Positions 54,102-64,000 of a DNA stretch of 64,000 bases are shown one piece after another. Source of the stretch: Conus ventricosus. Taxonomy: Eukaryota > Mollusca > Gastropoda > Neogastropoda > Conidae. The position numbers were made by a program, and so were the translations under genes. A model generated the notes under the pieces. It had not been told where the DNA came from and searched no databases. It saw nothing but the letters and a program-made list of their open reading frames with translations. The stretch covers positions 12,916,299 to 12,980,298 of the forward strand of contig CM031601.1 of NCBI GenBank assembly GCA_018398815.1. Reading direction: 5' to 3'. Each line of letters begins with the position of its first letter. Positions within the stretch are counted from its first letter, which is position 1.

Positions 54102-54520
54102 TTTTTTTTTTTTTTTTTGCTGTCCCAATTTCTGCGCCACCTCAGAGGCAGCGCACCCACGCCGCTCATTCCGACACCCCGTCCACAGCCACAGCCTGGT
54201 CGGCCCCGCCGCAGCCCCGGCACCGGCAATCCACAGGGAGCAGTCAATGTCGTCAAGTCGTCAAGAGGCAACCCACCGGAGGAGACATTGCACTGCTGCC
54301 GAGTCACTTCGGTGGTGTTCAGTGGCGCCTGTTCTGATCTAACATACGCAGGACACCACCTACCAAGCCCCTTACTGACGACAATAATTGCTTAGTCGCG
54401 GAGCCGGCGTGAGTGAGCTCTCCCTCCGGAGGGCGCCACCACATCCGTCCAATGACAGCCCCCATGGACCCCCCGATACCAGTGACCCCGACGGAACCAA
54501 ACCAAGGCCACAGACATGGT
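54102..54520 (-). mobile_element. 5'-truncated copy of the long SINE
   Basis: It is bounded by perfect 14-bp target duplications TCCCTTGTAAAATT (54,088-54,101 and 54,521-54,534), with an A tail on the minus strand (T run 54,102-54,119). It matches the last 400 or so bases of the 835-bp copy at 29,527-30,361 and lacks the tRNA head, as expected from incomplete reverse transcription. Confidence 0.82.
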
Positions 54521-54539
54521 TCCCTTGTAAAATTAAACC

Positions 54540-55440
54540 AACTAATTGCAGAATCCCACTTGCAAGCATAACAAAACGCTCAGATCTGTTTATCTGTATG
54601 ATTTCACAGTGTTCTGTATGCAAGTTTTTAGAAAATAGGATGACTTGTCAATAAAAAAATCAAATTTTTGGGAGGTAGTCACACATACGGAAATAGCACC
54701 GTGTTGTGCTGGTGTGACAGGTGGAGTGCTCTGACCCTCACAAACTCTTGGACTACTGAACATGGGAAAAAAAAAAAGAAAGAAAATAAATCCTCCAATA
54801 TGAAAATGCACATTCACTACAACTACAAGAAGATAGATACAAGTATTGTCCATTCAGGCAAATTCAACATCAATATTGCCTGCCACTGCTTAGCAGTATC
54901 CCATGACAATAAACAAAAAAATCTATGCTGTGGAATGTTTTTTTTTTCTGATTGCAAGGATGCAAATTGTCCATTACTTCTGCACATGGAACAGCTATAG
55001 GTATATGCCCGTCAAAATCCGAGTCTGAGGTTGCCACTGTCACATTTTCATTTCCATGTATTCCAAGAAATTCTTTTCATTTTCATTTCGAAAACTGCCA
55101 TGCGTTTCCAGACCAGAAAAGCAATGCCAGAGACACAGTCTGCTGAAAAAAAAAAATCTCTCTACCGATTATTTCTAATAATCAATGAGTCACCTTTTCA
55201 AGGGCCTCAGACGCTTTTCAAAGAAAAGTATTCTAAAGAGTTTCACAATACCATGGGTTGAATTTGTGTCTTCCAACGAAGAAAAGTCACTATGGAATCA
55301 AAGCCTACTCACATACACAAATTGTTAATTATGACATTTGCCTCTATCTTTTGCTACAGTACAGCCATAAAAGGCAACTTCCCACTCATTTGGTGAAGAA
55401 TGGTCACCAGTCTTTGTCCACCATCTCTCCAGTCAGGTTA
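54540..55440. other. Non-coding stretch upstream of the identified AtuA exons
   Basis: The stretch is AT-rich with no supported exon on either strand. The missing N-terminal AtuA exons could lie here or further upstream, but I could not locate the expected motifs. Confidence 0.4.
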
Positions 55441-55469
55441 TAGCCCCATCAAAGTGTCTGGATCTACCC

Positions 55470-55740
55470 CCTGCTAAACTGTAGCGGTTAATGTCATGGG
55501 CTGCAGGCGGAAGGCTGTGGGGTTGATTCCATTACAAGCACTTACTTGTGGAAGTATTTTTGACCCCAGCCAGCCACTACACACAGCTTAAAGTAATATG
55601 GGCTAAACTGGGAAGACTGGAGACACCTAGTCAAGTTTCGTCCACTTGGTTGATGCATGTGTGAGAGTACTGGCTAAAATTTCTAACTTCGTGTCTGTGT
55701 CTCTCAAGCTTGTGTAATGCAAGAAAATGTAATGAAAGAC
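55470..55740 (+). repeat. Possible old tRNA-derived SINE
   Basis: GTAGCGGTTAATGTCATGGG and GTGGGGTTGATTCC resemble a decayed A box and B box about 30 bases apart. No tail or target duplication was found. Confidence 0.4.
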
Positions 55741-55984
55741 ACCATAGAGTTTACCCCCCTTTCATGTGGCTTCAGACCTGAACGGAACTCTTCACCATCC
55801 ACATCCTCACTGAACATCATTCAAAAGAGAAAAATACAAAAACAAAAAACGCTTAAACTTTGTACCCTTTGTACCCTGCTCTGAAACTCAACCAAATGTT
55901 CTCTTTTTTTTCTTTTTTTTTTGTGTGTGAAAAATGCACAGAAAAGAGATATTTTCTGAACCCATCCTGTTGAGTTCTGCTTGG
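55741..55984. other. Unremarkable stretch
   Basis: No gene or repeat is supported here. T-rich runs at 55,902-55,921 are simple sequence. Confidence 0.4.
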
Positions 55985-56039
55985 TGAAAAAGGTGGAGGA
56001 GGAATAGGAAGTGGAAGACAACACTGTCAAGAGGAGGAG
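55985..56039. repeat. Left remnant of the 40-bp minisatellite
   Basis: GGAGGAGGAATAGGAAGTGG and AAGACAACACTGTCAAGAGG match the unit that continues on the other side of element E at 63,232. The element therefore landed inside the array near its edge. Confidence 0.85.
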
Positions 56040-57580
56040 TGTCAACCTCGGTGTAATGTCATGGAGGAAGGACTAGCGCACAGCCCAAACACACTCACAG
56101 CTTGCTTACGATCTCATTCATTATATCATGCATTCGTCACATCAAACCCAAATAGTAAAGTCTATAACTTTACTACACATGTTCTTTAGAACGAAACATC
56201 ATGCATATGGAATGAAACAAAATAAAACATTCTCTCTTTCCTGAACTTCACAAAATCATTTATCTAAAACATCATTAACTAACCCGGGTATAAACAGATT
56301 TCTACTTTACCTGGCCAGGTGATCTTAACTATTCACGATCACTGTCTTTTCTTTTCTTTTCTTTTTTCTTTTCACTGTCACTTTCACAACACGACACAAC
56401 TGCCGGCACTGGTGTTGGTCTGATGGCGCCTGGTCAGGTGAGACTGTTGGCGTTGGTCTGTGGTTCTGCTTGGCGAAGTGACGCTGCCAGGTATGAGGTC
56501 GAACCCCGGTTAGGGTAGAACAGTGACTATCAACATCGATCTGTTCTCCTTTCTTTCTTCCTGCATTAACGCATTGCACTCTCTCTCTCTCTCTCTCTCT
56601 TCTAGTCTGCTCTTATCAAATGGACATGGTTGCTTTTCTTTTTTTTTTTTTTCTTTTCTTTCTTTTCTTCTTCATAAATTAGCAACTCTCTCTCTCTCTC
56701 CACATCTCTCCTCAGTCCTTCCTCTGCAGACTATCTCATGCTAATCTCTCAACTTGGTTCTCTTCTCTCCTCCCCTCATCTCTCTCTCTCTGTCTCTCTG
56801 TTCGTTCTCCCCCTCGTTTCTCCCTCTCTTCATCTCTCTGCCTTTTCCCTCGTGCAGAGACTACACCTAAAACCTCCTCATCTCTCTGTCTCTGTTCGTT
56901 CTCATCTCCCTGCCTTCCTATAGGCGAGAGCCTACTCTCCCGAACTTCCCCCTCTCTCTCTCTGTCTGTTCGTTTTCCTCCCCTCTCTCTCTCCCTCACA
57001 CATTCCTTTATGCTCTAACCCCGTGTCCAAGGGCCAGTACCATTGGTCAGTATTTTTACCCCTGACACCCCGAAGTTGTCTCCCTCTAATTCCATTGGAT
57101 ATTCACATCACGACAGTCCCGTCTACACGCCTTACTCTCTGTGGTGGTCAATTGGTCATTTAATTGATTAGCTAGATTTCACCCCCACCACACACTACCT
57201 TCTCCCTTTCCTACTTAACTGGTGCCGTGTGGACACTGGTCACTCTAAAGTGGCTAGCTGAGTCTGGGTGGGCGCCACGATGTCTAAACTAACAATGACG
57301 CTGGTTCACAAATTGGCTAATGAGGCTGGCCCAGGTACTGAGGTCCGTCTGGGCAGACATCGAGGCGTCGGTCAAAGCCGCTTAGTCAGTCTGGGTGGGT
57401 CGGACCGTCTCGGTGAAACCTCTCCACTAAGCTTAATTGGCCGGACCCGACCTATGGGCCCGTCTTTCTGACGCCTAGAATGTTTGAGTTTGGACTTAGG
57501 TCCGAACAAATTGGCTGGCGACTCCCCAAGTTAGGTTGTTTCCCCCAAGTTAGGTTGTTTCATTTTTTTTGTCCGTGACA
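56040..57580 (-). repeat. 3' LTR of element E
   Basis: It reads TGTCAACCTCGG to GTCCGTGACA on the plus strand. It is rich in CT runs, with a GTTAGGTTG repeat near the U3 start (57,530-57,560). Many short open frames in it are composition effects. Confidence 0.88.
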
Positions 57581-57591
57581 ATTTCCCCCTT
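57581..57591 (-). other. Polypurine tract of element E
   Basis: AAGGGGGAAAT on the minus strand directly abuts the TGTCAC start of the 3' LTR. Confidence 0.75.
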
Positions 57592-58157
57592 GCAAAAGAC
57601 CATGCTCCGCATTGTCTCAAAACAACGGTACAAAAAGGACAACAACCGAATTTGCTGACACACAGCTACACGCGCAAAGTTTAAAAAAAAATACTTTACA
57701 ACAACGGTTTATAAATTATAAAATATACCATTAGTGGATACCACTCCAATGAGTTATCATTGACGTGCGCTCTTGCGTTATTTCAACTCATTCTATAACG
57801 ACCTCTGTGCGCACTTATGCAATTCCCCTACCTGCGGATTTGCCATCTCTCCTTTTCACAATTCTTATGAAAAGCACAATATAATATGATCGCGATCCAT
57901 GACACTTCACTGAGGAATCTCCATCCTCACTTATTGCAAATAATGCATCACTACACAAGCGACTGTATGCTCCAAGCATAACTACATCCACATGAACAAG
58001 TCTCACAAATAAAATATGAACAAGTCTCACACACAAAAAAAAATATGAACTATAGCCAACTGGGAATGAACCCATATCCAATCAACATAACTGGAATCAA
58101 CACATATTATCAACAATGCACCCCGGATATGACTGACTTCCTCTGAGTTGCAGCTTG
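57592..58157 (-). other. 3' untranslated region of element E
   Basis: This AT-rich DNA between RNase H and the polypurine tract has no supported open frame. Confidence 0.6.
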
Positions 58158-58830
58158 CTAGACTACACGGCTCAAATAGTCAGCTCCGACATTCTGTCGA
58201 CCGGGAATGTACTGCACTCGATACCTGTAGGGCTGCAGTGCCATTGCCCAACGCAGAACTCTGCTGTTTTTCAACTGTGCCTCCTGCAGGAATTTGAGTG
58301 GTTGGTGATCTGTCTCGATCACGAACTCTTTCCCATACAAGTATTTGTGGAATTTCTGCACGGCCCACACAACAGCTAAACACTCCTTCTCTACTGTTGC
58401 GTACCCTTCTTCACACTTTGTCAACTTCCTGCTAGCATATCTCACAGGAAACTCGACCCCTTCATGCTCCTGCAGCAATACTGCACCTATCCCACCACCT
58501 GATGCATCTGTCCGCAACAAAAATGGTTTGGACATATCTGGTAGCTTCAAGATGGGACGGGAACCTAGTCTTTCCAACACTGTCTGCAGTGCTTGCTCTG
58601 CAGCGTCTGACCACTCGACCACTGCCGGTTTCCCTGCCTTGACCAAATCACTGAGAGGACTCGTGATTGCAGCGAAATTTGGGACAAACTCCTATAGAAC
58701 CCAATAAAACCTAGCAGACTCCTGACTTCTGTTTTGGTCTTTGGTCTCTCTGAATTCATCATCTTCTCCACCTTTCCTCTTTCCGGCTGCTTTGTGTCGC
58801 CTCCGACAACAAAACCTAGGAACTCCTACT
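58158..58830 (-). pseudogene. Element E RT C-terminal part and intact-looking RNase H
   Basis: The minus strand opens at the RT thumb/connection (EFLGFVVGGDTKQPERGKVE, then RSLLGFIGFYR), has one shift near 58,690, and then runs through a 162-codon frame. That frame holds the RNase H: FLLRTDASGGGIGAVLLQ, ATVEKECLAVVWAV, VIETDHQPLKFL and VGADYLSR, giving the D, E, D, D catalytic set. It ends in a stop at 58,158. The RT fingers and palm, including the YxDD box, are absent; the sequence jumps from the integrase end to the thumb. RNase H lying last, after integrase, shows the Gmr1-type order. Confidence 0.84.
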
Positions 58831-58841
58831 GTCTAGCCCTT

Positions 58842-59657
58842 CTACATGTGACACGTCCCTGTATGACTCTTCTGGAAACTTAGGCAACAAAATCTCCCCT
58901 TCTTCTGCTGGGTCTCTTTCACCTCATCAATGATTGCTGCTGCGCCTATGTGCTGAGTCTCACGCTGAATATATTTGCGGAGGAAATTTGCATGGAAAAG
59001 TTTTGGTTTCCCATTCACATCAATTCGGTAATCCCGACCGACCTTTTCAGTGATGGTGAATGGTCCTTTCCAATGCATCAGCAGCTTGTTGTGACCCGTG
59101 GGAAGCAGTACCAGGACTTGATCTCCCGCCTTGAGGGATTGCTTCCTCACCTTCCTGTCATATTGCTTCTTCTGACCGACCCTAGCCTCCTGCAAACCTT
59201 CCTTTGCAACCTTACACGTCTCATACCTGTGCCCACCTTTGGAACAGGGCGAGATTGGGCCAATCAAATCAACAGCCACTCTCCTGAACGGTGTGTCAAT
59301 TAAAGGGGGATGTTTAAGAGGCGCCTTCCTCTTCACCCCTCTTGTGGCTGACCTTTGACACACGTCACATGACATGCAGAACCGCTTTATGTCTGCCATT
59401 GCCCCTGGCCAATGAAAATCATCAAAGACTCGGTCAGCCGTTTTACTGGTGCCGAGATGACTCGCCATGAGCGACTCGTGACCCACTGACATGACAGTGT
59501 CACGATAACCTGCTGGTACCTCTAACTGAGTGGTCACCTTACCTGTCTTCCCCTTGGTGAACACTCGGTACAACAGCCCGCCTTTCACAAGAAATTCTGT
59601 CTCACCTCCTCTAACCTCCTGTTTCTCTCCACCTCTTGCCAACTCCCAAGACTTCAC
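58842..59657 (-). pseudogene. Element E integrase with catalytic core deleted in frame
   Basis: A single 271-codon frame contains the HHCC zinc domain (VGHESLMASHLG, then FHWPGAMADIKRF and CMSCDVCQRSA) and the first strand of the core (DTPFRRVAVDLIGPISP, first catalytic D). Then, straight after KGGHRY, it switches to ETCKVAKEGLQEARVGQKKQ and the C-terminal GPF-type domain (LMHWKGPFTITEKVGRDYRI, then FHANFLRKY). Roughly 100 residues with the second D and the E of the D,D-E triad are missing, yet the frame is kept. Integrase joins element DNA to the genome; this one cannot. A frameshift separates it from protease at about 59,690. Confidence 0.85.
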
Positions 59658-59693
59658 GAGCGAAGGTCTTGTTCCTGCGCTGCCCTAAACTCA

Positions 59694-61274
59694 TCAGGCG
59701 ACACATCTATGCCCGACTTCCTTCCTGGAACAACTAACGGTTTTAACAACCTTTTCCTCCTTCTTGCTCCGTGTCTGAACTGCTGCCCCTGTAGCAGTCA
59801 ACAACTCAGGATCCCCTGGATCCCTTGCCCCTGGAATATTTCCAATGATCAAATCATGAAGGGGTTTCTCCATCACCAACGCAGACAACTCGCCTGAGAA
59901 GTAAGGGGTACGTACTTCTATCTTAGCAACTGGAAACTCCCTCACAGTGCCATCGATTAGAGTACAGGTCTGGATTTGCCCTGTCAAATCCCCTTTATCG
60001 ACCAGCGTTGTTCGTACTACCCCGCATGAACAACCAGTGTCTCGTAACACTTTCACCCTCTGCTGGCCAATCCACCCTTCTTCCACTGGTAACGAACCAC
60101 TCAGCCTAGTGCCCTCCATCCCTGACACTGACTGCTGTCCAGTGCTAGCCATAGGCCGCACTCCACCCTCTTCAGACTGAATCCCCTTTGGTTCCACTGC
60201 AGGTCGTTTCCCTTGACGACCCTTATCCACCTCTTGCAAGGCTGCTGCCTTCTGGAACCTCATGCGACAATCCCTCGCCACATGTCCCTTCTTGTGACAA
60301 ATGAAACACCCAATGTCCCTTTGCCCTTCCTTCTGCCCCACCACTGGGTTTGCAGACTTTGCAGAAAACTCCCCTAGTCTCCTTGCACTCTTCTCACCTG
60401 TGCCTAGCACCTGTTTCTCCTGCACCTTCGTGCCCAAACGTGCCTCTCTATACACCTCTGCGAACTTCAACAACTCTCCTGCTGTCTCTGGCTGTCTCTC
60501 TTTCAAATGTATGGTTAACTCAGGGCCGCAACCTGACAAAATCTGTTCTTTCATAACTAGCTCTTTCAATTCAGCGAACTCCTTTTTCGTACCACTCAAC
60601 TCTAACCATTTATCAAAATAGTGATCTAAACGTGCACCAAACTGAATGTACGTTTCACCTGCTTGCAATCTAGCTGAACGAAATTTCTTTCTGAATCCTT
60701 CCTCTGTGAGGTCAAATCCCCTTCATTAAAGACTCCTTCACAGCACCAAAATCGGACTGTTGTTCTGCTGGTAACGCAGTGAAAATCTGTAATGCCTTAC
60801 CCGTCAGTAACGCCGACAAAATGACTGCCCACTCTTCTGGAGGCCAACCCTGACTGGTTGCGAACGTTTCGAAACGACTGATGTATGCATCAATCGAATC
60901 GGTCCCTTCCGAGAATTTTGGCAACTTGGTCGGGGGGCATAGCTGCGCACAGAGTCACTGGAAACTGAACTACCATCATCGGTGGTCTCCCTTTGTATTC
61001 TCACTTTCTCTAATTCTAATTGAACCTTTAATCTTTCCGTTTCCTGCGTTTCCCTTATTCTGTCTGTTTCCTGCTTCATTCTTTCTGTTTCCTGCGCTTG
61101 CCTTATTCTCTCTGTTTCCTGCGCCTCTACTGCGATACGGCGTCTTTCGCCCCGCTCATCTCTTTCCATCTTTTGTTGGTTTTCAACGAATGCTCGCAAC
61201 TCATCTCCTGAGTAACCTAAATCACGAGCGACGCTCACAAGTTGTTCAATAGGGGTGTTCTTTTCTTCCGCCAT
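59694..61274 (-). pseudogene. Element E gag and protease, two frameshifts
   Basis: The start ATG is at 61,274 (MAEEKNTPIEQLVSVARDLG). Residues 30-110 or so form a charged coiled coil with QETERIRQAQETERMKQE repeats. After a shift near 60,930 the capsid-like part follows (KFSEGTDSIDAYISRFETF, GKALQIFTALPAEQQ). After another near 60,712 come QFGARLDHYFDKWLEL, a CX2CX4HX4C knuckle CFICHKKGHVARDC (60,308-60,267), and the protease with KVLRDTGCSCGVV (DTG active site), KIEVRTPYFSGELSALVM and DLIIGN, ending 59,694. Gag packages RNA and protease matures the products. The two shifts fall at short runs and could be real or consensus errors. Closest relative in this window is element A. Confidence 0.83.
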
Positions 61275-61657
61275 TATATCTTCTTTTTTCTTTTTTTTTT
61301 TTTTGAACAAGATTTTATTACTACGACAGCCAAACTGGTGGTTACCGACACGAGTGACGTAATAGCACAATCCTATGAATGATAATATTAGCTTGGGACA
61401 ACGTAGTTAGTTTTTATAAGACGCCCAGCGCCTGACCCAACTATGAGAGCGAATTATAGGTAATCTGTGCGAAATGAGTACTCTGGGGCTGAAATGCCAA
61501 GCCTAGTATTAACTATCTTGGAAGCAATGCCAAGCCTAGTATTTAACTATCTTGGGAACATACAGTAAGACAACCCCTTGTCTTAGGATACAATACTTGA
61601 ATCCCACCCAGCTTCCTCTCTGAGAAGTTGAACAATTATAATAAATGGGCCAGAATA
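61275..61657 (-). other. 5' leader of element E
   Basis: This sequence lies between primer site and gag start. It contains a 40-bp imperfect duplication (ATGCCAAGCCTAGTATT... at about 61,494 and 61,529). No open frame is supported. Confidence 0.6.
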
Positions 61658-61674
61658 TCCTGGCAGGCTCGCCA
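61658..61674 (-). other. Primer binding site of element E
   Basis: The minus strand reads TGGCGAGCCTGCCAGGA six bases inside the 5' LTR. Its TGG start and position fit a tRNA 3' end; the G discriminator it implies would suit a tRNA-Ser, but I could not assign the tRNA with confidence. Confidence 0.62.
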
Positions 61675-61680
61675 ATAAAT

Positions 61681-63231
61681 TGTCAACCTCGGTGTAATGT
61701 CAGTGGAGGAAGGACTAGCGCACAGCCCAAACACACTCACAGCTTGCTTACGATCTCATTCATATATCATGCATTCGTCACATCAAACCACTAGTAAAGT
61801 CTATAACTTTACTACACATGTTCATAGAACGAAACATCAATGCATATGGAATGAAACAAAATAAAACATTCTCTCTTTCCTGAACTTCACAAAATCATTT
61901 ATCTAAAACATCATTAACTAACCCGGGTATAAACAGATTTCTACTTTACCTGGCCAGGTGATCTTAACTATTCACGAATCACTGTCTTTTCTTTTCTTTT
62001 CTTTTTTTCTTTTCACTGTCACTTTCACAACACGACACAACTGCCGGCACTGGTGTTGGTCTGATGGCGCCTGGTCAGGTGAGACTGTTGGCGTTGGTCT
62101 GTGGTTCTGCTTGGCGAAGTGACGCTGCCAGGTATGAGGTCGAACCCCCGGTTAGGGTAGAACAGTGACTATCAACATCGATCTGTTCTCCTTTCTTTCT
62201 TCCTGCATTAACGCATTGCACTCTCTCTCTCTCTCTCTCTCTCCTCTTCTAGTCTGCTCTTATCAAATGGACATGGTTGCTTTTCTTTTCTTTTTTTTTT
62301 CTTTTCTTTCTTTTCTTCTTCATAAATTAGCAACTCTCTCTCTCTCTCCACATCTCTCCTCAGTCCTTCCTCTGCAGACTATCTCATGCTAATCTCTCAA
62401 CTTGGTTCTCTTCTCTCCTCCCCTCATCTCTCTCTCTCTGTCTCTCTGTTCGTTCTCCCCTCGTTTCTCCCCTCTCTTCATCTCTCTGCCTTTTCCCTCG
62501 TGCAGAGACTACACCTAAAACCTCCTCATCTCTCTGTCTCTGTTCGTTCTCATCTCCCTGCCTTCCTATAGGCGAGAGCCTACTCTCCCGAACTTCCCCC
62601 CTCTCTCTCTCTGTCTGTTCGTTTTCCTCCCCTCTCTCTCTCCCTCACACATTCCTTTATGCTCTAACCCCGTGTCCAAGGGCCAGTACCATTGGTCAGT
62701 ATTTTTACCCCTGACACCCCGAAGTTGTCTCCCTCTAATTCCATTGGATATTCACATCACGACAGTCCCGTCTACACGCCTTACTCTCTGTGGTGGTCAA
62801 TTGGTCATTTAATTGATTAGCTAGATTTCACCCCCACCACACACTACCTTCTCCCTTTTCCTACTTAACTGGTGCCGTGTGGACACTGGTCACTCTAAAG
62901 TGGCTAGCTGAGTCTGGGTGGGCGCCACGATGTCTAAACTAACAATGACGCTGGTTCACAAATTGGCTAGATGAGGCTGGCCCAGGTACTGAGGTCCGTC
63001 TGGGCAGACATCGAGGCGTCGGTCAAAGCCGCTTAGTCAGTCTGGGTGGGTCGGACCGTCTCGGTGAAACCTCTCCACTAAGCTTAATTGGCCGGACCCG
63101 ACCTATGGGCCCGTCTTTCTGACGCCTAGAATGTTTGAGTTTGGACTTAGGTCCGAACAAATTGGCTGGCGACTCCCCAAGTTAGGTTGTTTCCCCCAAG
63201 TTAGGTTGTTTCATTTTTTTTGTCCGTGACA
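61681..63231 (-). repeat. 5' LTR of element E
   Basis: This 1,551-bp LTR pairs with 56,040-57,580. Termini are TGTCAAC and GTGACA, and the outer flank is AGGAG. It has the same CT-rich and GTTAGGTTG features as the 3' copy. Confidence 0.88.
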
Positions 63232-64000
63232 AGGAGGAATAGGAAAAGACAACACTATCAAGACAAGGAGGAGGACTAGGAAAAGACAACACTATCAAGA
63301 CAAGGAGGAGGACGACTAGGAAAAGACAACACTATCAAGACAAGGAAAAGGAGGAATAGGAAAAGACAACACTATCAAGACAAGGAGGAGGAGGAATAGG
63401 AAAAGACAACACTATCAAGACATGGAGGAGGAGGATAGGAAAAGACAACACTATCAAAACATGGAGGAGGAGGAATAGGAAAAGACAACACTATCAAGAC
63501 ATGGAGGAGGAGGAACAGGAAAAGACAACACTATCAAGAGGAGGAGGAGGAATAGGAAAAGACAACACTATCAAGACAAGGAGGAGGAGGAATAGGAAAA
63601 GACAACACTATCAAGACATGGAGGAGGAGGAATAGGAAAAGACAACACTATCAAAACATGGAGGAGGAGGAATAGGAAAAGACAACACTATCAAGACATG
63701 GAGGAGGAGGAACAGGAAAAGACAACACTATCAAGAGGAGGAGGAGGAATAGGAAAAGACAACACTATCAAGAGGAGGAGGAGGAATAGGAAAAGACAAC
63801 ACTATCAAGACAAGGAGGAGGAGGAATAGGAAAAGACAACACTATCAAGACAAGGAGGAGGAGGAATAGGAAAAGACAACACTATCAAGACATGGAGGAG
63901 GAGGAATAGGAAAAGACAACACTATCAAGACATGGAGGAGGAGGAATAGGAAAAGACAACACTATCAAGACAAGGAGGAGGAGGAATAGGAAAAGACAAC
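63232..64000. repeat. 40-bp minisatellite, about 20 copies, continues past window
   Basis: The unit is GGAGGAGGAATAGGAAAAGA followed by CAACACTATCAAGACATGGA with overlap. Variants lack ACATG or ACAAG (34-37 bp) or carry TCAAAAC. Blocks of variants recur in the same order (for example 63,450-63,560 and 63,640-63,750), suggesting higher-order duplication. The array extends left across element E. Confidence 0.95.

Larger units (their letters stand above)
56040..63231 (-). mobile_element. Element E: Gmr1-like Ty3/gypsy LTR retrotransposon, domain-deleted
   Basis: The element is complete in outline: LTRs 61,681-63,231 (5') and 56,040-57,580 (3'), tRNA primer site, gag, protease, integrase, RT tail, RNase H and polypurine tract, flanked by AGGAG on both sides (56,035-56,039 and 63,232-63,236). 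The coding order is gag, protease, integrase, RT, RNase H, the unusual order known for Gmr1-like members of the Ty3/gypsy group. The integrase catalytic core and the RT fingers/palm are missing. LTR copies differ only by scattered single-base changes and small indels by eye, so insertion looks recent. It probably relied on a full relative for movement. Confidence 0.86.

Noticed and set aside
56523..56999. Serine/leucine-rich frames and arginine/glutamate-rich minus frames in the E LTRs
   Set aside because: They are composition effects of CT-rich LTR sequence and are repeated at 62,165-62,571.

Overview
This is a eukaryotic, animal window, most probably from a mollusc such as a gastropod. It has spliced GT-AG exons, tRNA-headed SINEs, non-LTR retrotransposons, several Ty3/gypsy-type LTR elements, a Polinton/Maverick relic, many minisatellites and no bacterial-style operons. 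The mollusc assignment is inferred from the element mix. The window contains a 1,000-base run of N (18,001-19,000), so it spans a scaffold join. Bases 1 to about 6,500 and 19,001 to about 20,400 look like poorly corrected consensus, with inflated homopolymers compared with their repeat copies.

Left part (1-18,000). A minus-strand LTR retrotransposon, here element A, has its 5' LTR at 10,461-13,820, a tRNA-Ala-type primer site, broken gag, protease and integrase N-terminus (9,568-7,300), and a 3' LTR that runs off the left edge (1-563). Element B, a plus-strand LTR element without recognisable pol (1,249-7,294), is inserted in A's integrase region with target duplication ACGGA. To the right of A lies a 4.2 kb segment holding a LINE reverse-transcriptase relic and the start of a Ty3/gypsy element (D) whose gag is interrupted by a second LINE.

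Middle (19,001-34,613). Element C is a degraded retroelement with long LTRs and a tRNA-Pro primer site. It is followed by the C-terminal part of a Polinton packaging ATPase, a 333-bp MITE candidate, and a longer copy of element D on the minus strand, itself carrying an 835-bp tRNA-derived SINE in its protease-RT interval. Bases 30,376-34,613 are the reverse complement of 13,821-18,000. Because this inverted copy abuts the N gap and lacks A exactly where A sits on the left, the simplest reading is that the left contig is an alternative haplotype joined in the wrong orientation.

Right part (34,614-64,000). After another LINE fragment and tandem arrays of 45-bp and 55-bp units comes the one convincing host gene: a minus-strand, multi-exon member of the AtuA (DUF1446) family, with eight exons identified between 53,943 and 42,168. 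All splice phases chain except across one unresolved interval. Its introns hold a 2.9 kb array of a 28-bp minisatellite, CA repeats, a 49-bp tandem array, SINE copies and a LINE-like zinc-finger ORF. Upstream, element E (56,040-63,231, minus strand, target duplication AGGAG) has inserted into a 40-bp minisatellite that continues to the window end. E keeps LTRs, primer site and polypurine tract, but its integrase core and the RT palm are deleted, and its pol order is protease-integrase-RT-RNase H, as in Gmr1-like elements.
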